A stretch of 61,589 nucleotides of DNA, taken from positions 1 to 61,589 of the forward strand of contig NZ_QZXA01000022.1 in the NCBI RefSeq assembly GCF_003601985.1. Reading direction: 5' to 3'. The position numbers and the translations under genes were made by a program. Of this stretch, positions 59,043 to 61,589 are shown one piece after another. This DNA comes from Mesorhizobium jarvisii. Its GTDB lineage: Bacteria > Pseudomonadota > Alphaproteobacteria > Rhizobiales > Rhizobiaceae. Within the stretch, counting starts at the first letter, position 1; the number at the start of each line of letters is the position of its first letter. Under the pieces are notes generated by a model. The model saw only the letters and a list, made by a program, of their open reading frames with translations, was not told the origin of the DNA and made no database searches.

Positions 59043-59285
59043 ATGTATTTTGGGCAGTTTCTCGTGGGGATGTCAGCCACGACCATTGTCGTCGCGGGCT
59101 GGGCTTACATGGCCACCGGGTCGTTCTGGAAGGCGCTGGGCTGGACGATAGCCGTGTTGGTCCTCCTCCAGGTCGGCTATTTCGTGCTCGTCATGCGGCT
59201 GATCTACAGGCGCGCCCGCAAGGCGGCAGATCAGGGCGAGGTCGACGCCGTTCCGCCGCTGCATCGCGACGGTGTCTCGCTGTAA
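59043..59285 (+). CDS. ExoX-like exopolysaccharide production repressor
   Basis: 80 residues from ATG 59043. Two membrane helices (FLVGMSATTIVVAGWAYMAT, then LGWTIAVLVLLQVGYFVLVM) and a short polar tail, the layout of ExoX/Psi, which lower exopolysaccharide by acting on the ExoY-type initiating glycosyltransferase in the inner membrane. No exoY-type gene is in the window; the polysaccharide cluster is 15 kb away. Alternative GTG starts lie upstream at 59009. Confidence 0.75.
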   Translation: MYFGQFLVGMSATTIVVAGWAYMATGSFWKALGWTIAVLVLLQVGYFVLVMRLIYRRARKAADQGEVDAVPPLHRDGVSL

Positions 59286-59557
59286 GGCCAGACGCTTGTG
59301 AAGCCGGACAGTTGTGAGGCCGGATAATGGGGATAGCAGTGGATGACCCGCTAACCAGCCCATCCATTCGCGCGTGCGCCAGGCAAGGCCGACAAAAGGA
59401 GCCATCAGCGCTATAACGACAAGCATCAGCGTGAAGGGATGCTTGGTCACGGAGGGACGGGGAGCCATGGCGCGATCATCCTTGCTGGAGATTAATGCGT
59501 CGAACAACGTCATGACGGTCACATGGTTGCATCTGAATGGGCCACGTTATCCGCGCT

Positions 59558-59582
59558 GGAACCGGATGCGGGCGCTGGCGTT
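59558..59582 (+). promoter_or_regulatory. Orphan sigma EcfG-type promoter 1
   Basis: GGAAC (59558-59562), 16-base spacer, CGTT (59579-59582). No credible gene follows; an intrinsic terminator ends at 59663. Confidence 0.65.
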
Positions 59583-59588
59583 TTCCCG

Positions 59589-59663
59589 ATGTGACCGGTG
59601 AGGCTGCCACCTCCGCCGGCACGGTTTGAGGCTCGCCTTGCTCCCGGCCGGGCGAGCCTTTTT
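59589..59663 (+). ncRNA. Candidate stress-induced small RNA 1 (~75 nt)
   Basis: Start inferred about 7 bases after the CGTT of promoter 1; end at the terminator GGCTCGCC ... GGGCGAGCC TTTTT (59630-59663). The unpaired part contains CCACCTCCGCC and the terminator loop CTCCC, both able to pair with Shine-Dalgarno sequences. Only a 12-codon frame is possible in it. Deduced from promoter and terminator alone. Confidence 0.5.
59630..59663 (+). terminator. Intrinsic terminator of candidate sRNA 1
   Basis: GGCTCGCC (59630-59637) pairs with GGCGAGCC (59651-59658), followed by five T residues. Confidence 0.8.
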
Positions 59664-59685
59664 CATGTCTTCGACAACAGTATCT

Positions 59686-59710
59686 GGAACGACATCGTGC
59701 GCTCTACGTT
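59686..59710 (+). promoter_or_regulatory. Orphan sigma EcfG-type promoter 2
   Basis: GGAAC (59686-59690), 16-base spacer, CGTT (59707-59710), 23 bases after the first terminator. A terminator follows at 59813-59848. Confidence 0.65.
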
Positions 59711-59716
59711 AGCTGT

Positions 59717-59848
59717 CGCTAAGGCAACAGGCGGATCACATTCTTTCGAAAGGGCACCTCGGATGCATCTTCCGAGGAAAGTGTATTTCACGACATATCC
59801 CTAAAAAATATAATAATCACGGATTTTTGAAGCCGTGATTATGTGTTT
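59717..59848 (+). ncRNA. Candidate stress-induced small RNA 2 (~130 nt)
   Basis: Start inferred from promoter 2. Stem-loops: CTTTCGAAAG (about 59743-59752), CCTCGGA-TGCATCT-TCCGAGG (59757-59777), and the 3' terminator ATAATCACGG-N10-CCGTGATTAT (59813-59842) followed by GTGTTTTT. The A/U-rich 59800-59812 stretch before the terminator could be an Hfq site. The only frame inside is 13 codons (59763-59804). Deduced from promoter, structure and terminator only. Confidence 0.55.
59813..59848 (+). terminator. Intrinsic terminator of candidate sRNA 2
   Basis: A perfect 10-bp stem ATAATCACGG/CCGTGATTAT with a 10-base loop and a trailing GTGTTTTT. Confidence 0.75.
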
Positions 59849-59917
59849 TTGCCTGTTTCCGAAAATAATCAAATAGGCATTTGTTGGGCGTGCCGCATTT
59901 ATTCCACAAATTGCGAT

Positions 59918-59942
59918 GGAACCTCGTGGCAGTGGTCGAGTT
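59918..59942 (+). promoter_or_regulatory. EcfG-like promoter of the DUF1236 gene (AGTT variant)
   Basis: GGAAC (59918-59922), 16-base spacer, AGTT (59939-59942), 44 bases before the DUF1236 start codon. Confidence 0.5.
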
Positions 59943-59986
59943 TTCCTACAGGGCGGGAAGCCCGGGCAATTGATATGGAGGTTGTT

Positions 59987-60286
59987 ATGAAACATTATCT
60001 TTCGAGTGTGGCAGCCGCGATCGTCCTGATGGGCGGCATCGGTGCGGCTGTGGCGGACACAATCGTCGTTCAGCCGGAGCAGGAGACGGTGGTTCGCGAA
60101 TACGTCAAGAAGCAGCCGCTGGCGTCGGTCAATCTGTTGGGCCTCGAGCTCAAGCTCGGCTCGCCGGTGCCTGACAAGGTCGAACTGCGCGAAGTGCCCA
60201 ATGTCAAGTATCGCGTTGCCGTGATCAACGACCAGACAGTTCTGGTCGACCCCGACACACGTCAGATCGTCGAGGTGCTGCACTGA
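59987..60286 (+). CDS. DUF1236 family exported protein
   Basis: 99 residues from ATG 59987 with GGAGG 6 bases upstream. Signal peptide MKHYLSSVAAAIVLMGGIGA ending AVA/D. The mature domain (QPEQETVVREYVKKQPLASV, VPDKVELREVPNVKYRVAVI, TRQIVEVLH) is a DUF1236 unit, a small periplasmic domain common in Rhizobiales and often stress-induced; function unknown. It has its own EcfG-like promoter and a terminator at 60335. Confidence 0.88.
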   Translation: MKHYLSSVAAAIVLMGGIGAAVADTIVVQPEQETVVREYVKKQPLASVNLLGLELKLGSPVPDKVELREVPNVKYRVAVINDQTVLVDPDTRQIVEVLH

Positions 60287-60334
60287 TCCATGGCTCGGCC
60301 ATGACAGTGGGTGCGACACCAGCATAGCCTTGGG

Positions 60335-60367
60335 AAAAGTCCGCCACGGTTCGTGGCGGGCTTTCTT
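60335..60367. terminator. Bidirectional terminator between DUF1236 and yghU genes
   Basis: CCGCCACG-GTT-CGTGGCGG with AAAA on the left and CTTTCTT on the right. Confidence 0.8.
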
Positions 60368-60389
60368 GTGAAGTTGGCTTTGCGGCCGC

Positions 60390-61256
60390 CTATTCGGCGG
60401 CCAGCTTGTCCTGCGTGTTGGTGTCGAAATCGCCGGCGTCGTGGCGCTCATGCAGCTGCATAGCAGGTTCGCCGAAGGCGCGGTTGACCATGCGGCCGCG
60501 CTTGACAGCCGGGCGGGCGTCGATGGCCTTCGCCCAGCGCTGGACGTGCTTGTATTCCTGCACGGACAGGAACTCGCCGGAATCATTGTACATGCGCCCG
60601 AGCGCCAGCCCGCCATACCAGGGCCACACCGCCATGTCGGCGATCGTGTAATCCTTGCCGCCGAGATATTCCGTTTCGGCCAGCCGGCGGTCGAGCACAT
60701 CGAGCTGCCGCTTGGTTTCCATGGCGAAGCGGTCGATGGCGTATTCGAATTTCTGCGGCGCGTAGGCATAGAAATGGCCGAAGCCGCCGCCCAGATACGG
60801 CGCCGAACCCATCTGCCAGAACAGCCAGGACAGGACTTCCGCGCGCGCCGGCTGCTCGGTGGGCAGGAATTCGCCGAACTTTTCGGCGAGATAGACCAGG
60901 ATCGAGCCGGATTCGAAAACGCGCACCGGCGTGGCGCCGCTGCGGTCCATCAGGGCCGGGATCTTGGAGTTGGGGTTGATCTCGACGAAGCCGCTGCCGA
61001 ACTGGTCGCCATCGTTGATCCTGATGAGCCAGGCGTCGTATTCGGCGCCCTTGTGGCCGCGCGCCAGAAGCTCCTCCAGCATCACGGTGACCTTGACGCC
61101 ATTCGGCGTCGCCAGTGAATAGAGCTGCAGCGGATGCTTGCCGACGGGCAATTCCTTGTCATGCGTCGGCCCGGCGATCGGCCGGTTGATGCTGGCAAAG
61201 GCGCCGCCATTTGCCTTGTTCCAGGTCCATACTTTCGGCGGAGTGTAGTCTGTCAT
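60390..61256 (-). CDS. yghU: YghU-type glutathione S-transferase / disulfide reductase
   Basis: 288 residues. The long N-terminal extension (YTPPKVWTWNKANGGAFASINRP and GPTHDKELPVGKHPLQLYSL, key words WTWNKANGGAFA and HPLQLYSLATPNGVKV) is the YghU hallmark; glutathione-site features are NPNSKIPAL and FESGSILVYLAEKFG. The C-terminal helical domain has GSAPYLGGGFGHFYAYAP. The family reduces disulfides and peroxides with glutathione in the cytoplasm. Stand-alone gene. Confidence 0.93.
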   Translation of the reverse strand: MTDYTPPKVWTWNKANGGAFASINRPIAGPTHDKELPVGKHPLQLYSLATPNGVKVTVMLEELLARGHKGAEYDAWLIRINDGDQFGSGFVEINPNSKIPALMDRSGATPVRVFESGSILVYLAEKFGEFLPTEQPARAEVLSWLFWQMGSAPYLGGGFGHFYAYAPQKFEYAIDRFAMETKRQLDVLDRRLAETEYLGGKDYTIADMAVWPWYGGLALGRMYNDSGEFLSVQEYKHVQRWAKAIDARPAVKRGRMVNRAFGEPAMQLHERHDAGDFDTNTQDKLAAE

Positions 61257-61373
61257 GTCGGGCCTCGTGGGGAAGGGAAGGACGGGAATGGGCGGATCGA
61301 TCTACAGCTAGGGCTGCGGAGGCGAAAGTTCAACTTGCGTTGAACTATTGTTTATGTGGGAAAAGCGCTTCTT

Positions 61374-61470
61374 CCTTGTCCCCTTCTGGGAGAAGGTGGC
61401 CTCGCGAAGCGAGGTCGGATGAGGGGTGTTCCAGGGAATGCCGACGCCTCACTCCGCTGGAGCACCCCTT
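61374..61470. repeat. Palindromic repeat cluster at window end
   Basis: CCTTCT-GGG-AGAAGG (61382 region), then GCCTCGCGAAGCGAGG, then GGATGAGGGGTGTTCCAGGG and an inverted tract CCTCACTCCGCTGGAGCACC. The order resembles the unit at 2042-2094. No gene was seen between here and 61589. Confidence 0.6.
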
Positions 61471-61589
61471 GTATCTGCACGGAGGAGACTTTGTGCGATG
61501 GAAGCGACTGAGCCTCGAACCGGACGGCCATCCGATTCGAGGCTTGGCGAAGTCGCCCGACACCCCTGCGGCTACAACCGTGGATGAGC

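Noticed and set aside
59073..59468. Minus-strand frame opposite the ExoX-like gene, starting MAPRPSVTKHPFTLML with one possible membrane helix
   Set aside because: Its C-terminal half is antisense to the ExoX-like gene and reads as shadow sequence; no clear promoter or ribosome binding site.
61345..61563. Minus-strand 72-codon frame at the window end
   Set aside because: Encoded largely by palindromic repeat sequence.
1..61589. tRNA, rRNA, CRISPR arrays, insertion sequences
   Set aside because: None was recognised by eye on either strand; a dedicated tRNA or repeat scan was not possible.

Overview
The window is GC-rich chromosomal DNA from an alphaproteobacterium of the order Rhizobiales, most likely Mesorhizobium or a close relative. 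Pointers are DUF982, DUF1236 and DUF6456 proteins, a GcrA-type regulator, an ExoX-like protein, LigD/Ku end joining, dispersed Rhizobiales-type palindromic repeats, and repeated matches to the GGAAC-N16/17-CGTT promoter used by the rhizobial general stress sigma factor EcfG. The genus is inferred from gene families, not from a marker gene. I see no rRNA, tRNA, CRISPR array or complete insertion sequence.

Layout. 1-4.8 kb: a phage-derived replication/regulation remnant (XRE/S24 repressor, GcrA-like regulator, DUF1376 and DUF6456 proteins) interleaved with two DUF982 genes and inverted pairs of short palindromic repeats. 4.8-8.4 kb: small stress-type secreted proteins, an acyltransferase-SGNH protein and a DUF2306 membrane protein. 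8.7-16.1 kb: a polyamine-type ABC transporter operon divergent from a MocR regulator and a DadA-like oxidase, with repeated operator-like sites between them. 16.3-23.2 kb: TetR/SDR/quinone reductase module, GntR and HTH regulators, an SRAP protein and small proteins. 23.4-29.3 kb: katE, csbD, and a LacI-controlled divergon (2-hydroxyacid dehydrogenase; sugar epimerase). 29.5-43.9 kb: a surface polysaccharide cluster with a flavoprotein, a GINT1-like propeller protein, a Wzc-like co-polymerase lacking kinase motifs, a Wzy/VpsF-like polymerase, a GH5 hydrolase, two GT4 glycosyltransferases, a Wzx-like flippase and two tandem CelD-type acetyltransferases. 44-51.8 kb: a lone Flp pilin and a DNA-repair island: ligD, ku, a Ku-coupled BRCT-like/TPR protein, a hydrolase and xthA. 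52-61.6 kb: membrane-anchored WD40 protein, isochorismatase, cytosine-deaminase-like amidohydrolase, an AT-rich beta-helix protein, sulfotransferase, ExoX-like protein, two candidate stress-induced small RNAs, a DUF1236 protein and a YghU-type GST.

How it fits together. Seven exact GGAAC-N16/17-CGTT matches were found by reading both strands, and all lie in intergenic DNA. Five precede small genes by 27-53 bases (DUF982, 8061-8366, 20776-20946, csbD, 57314-57520). Two (59558, 59686) precede no gene but are each followed within 40-140 bases by an intrinsic terminator, which suggests two small RNAs of the general stress response next to a DUF1236 gene. The other strong hypothesis is that the BRCT-like/HTH/TPR gene whose start overlaps the ku stop codon is an uncharacterised end-joining accessory factor. 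Functions are family-level readings of sequence motifs; no database search was run.
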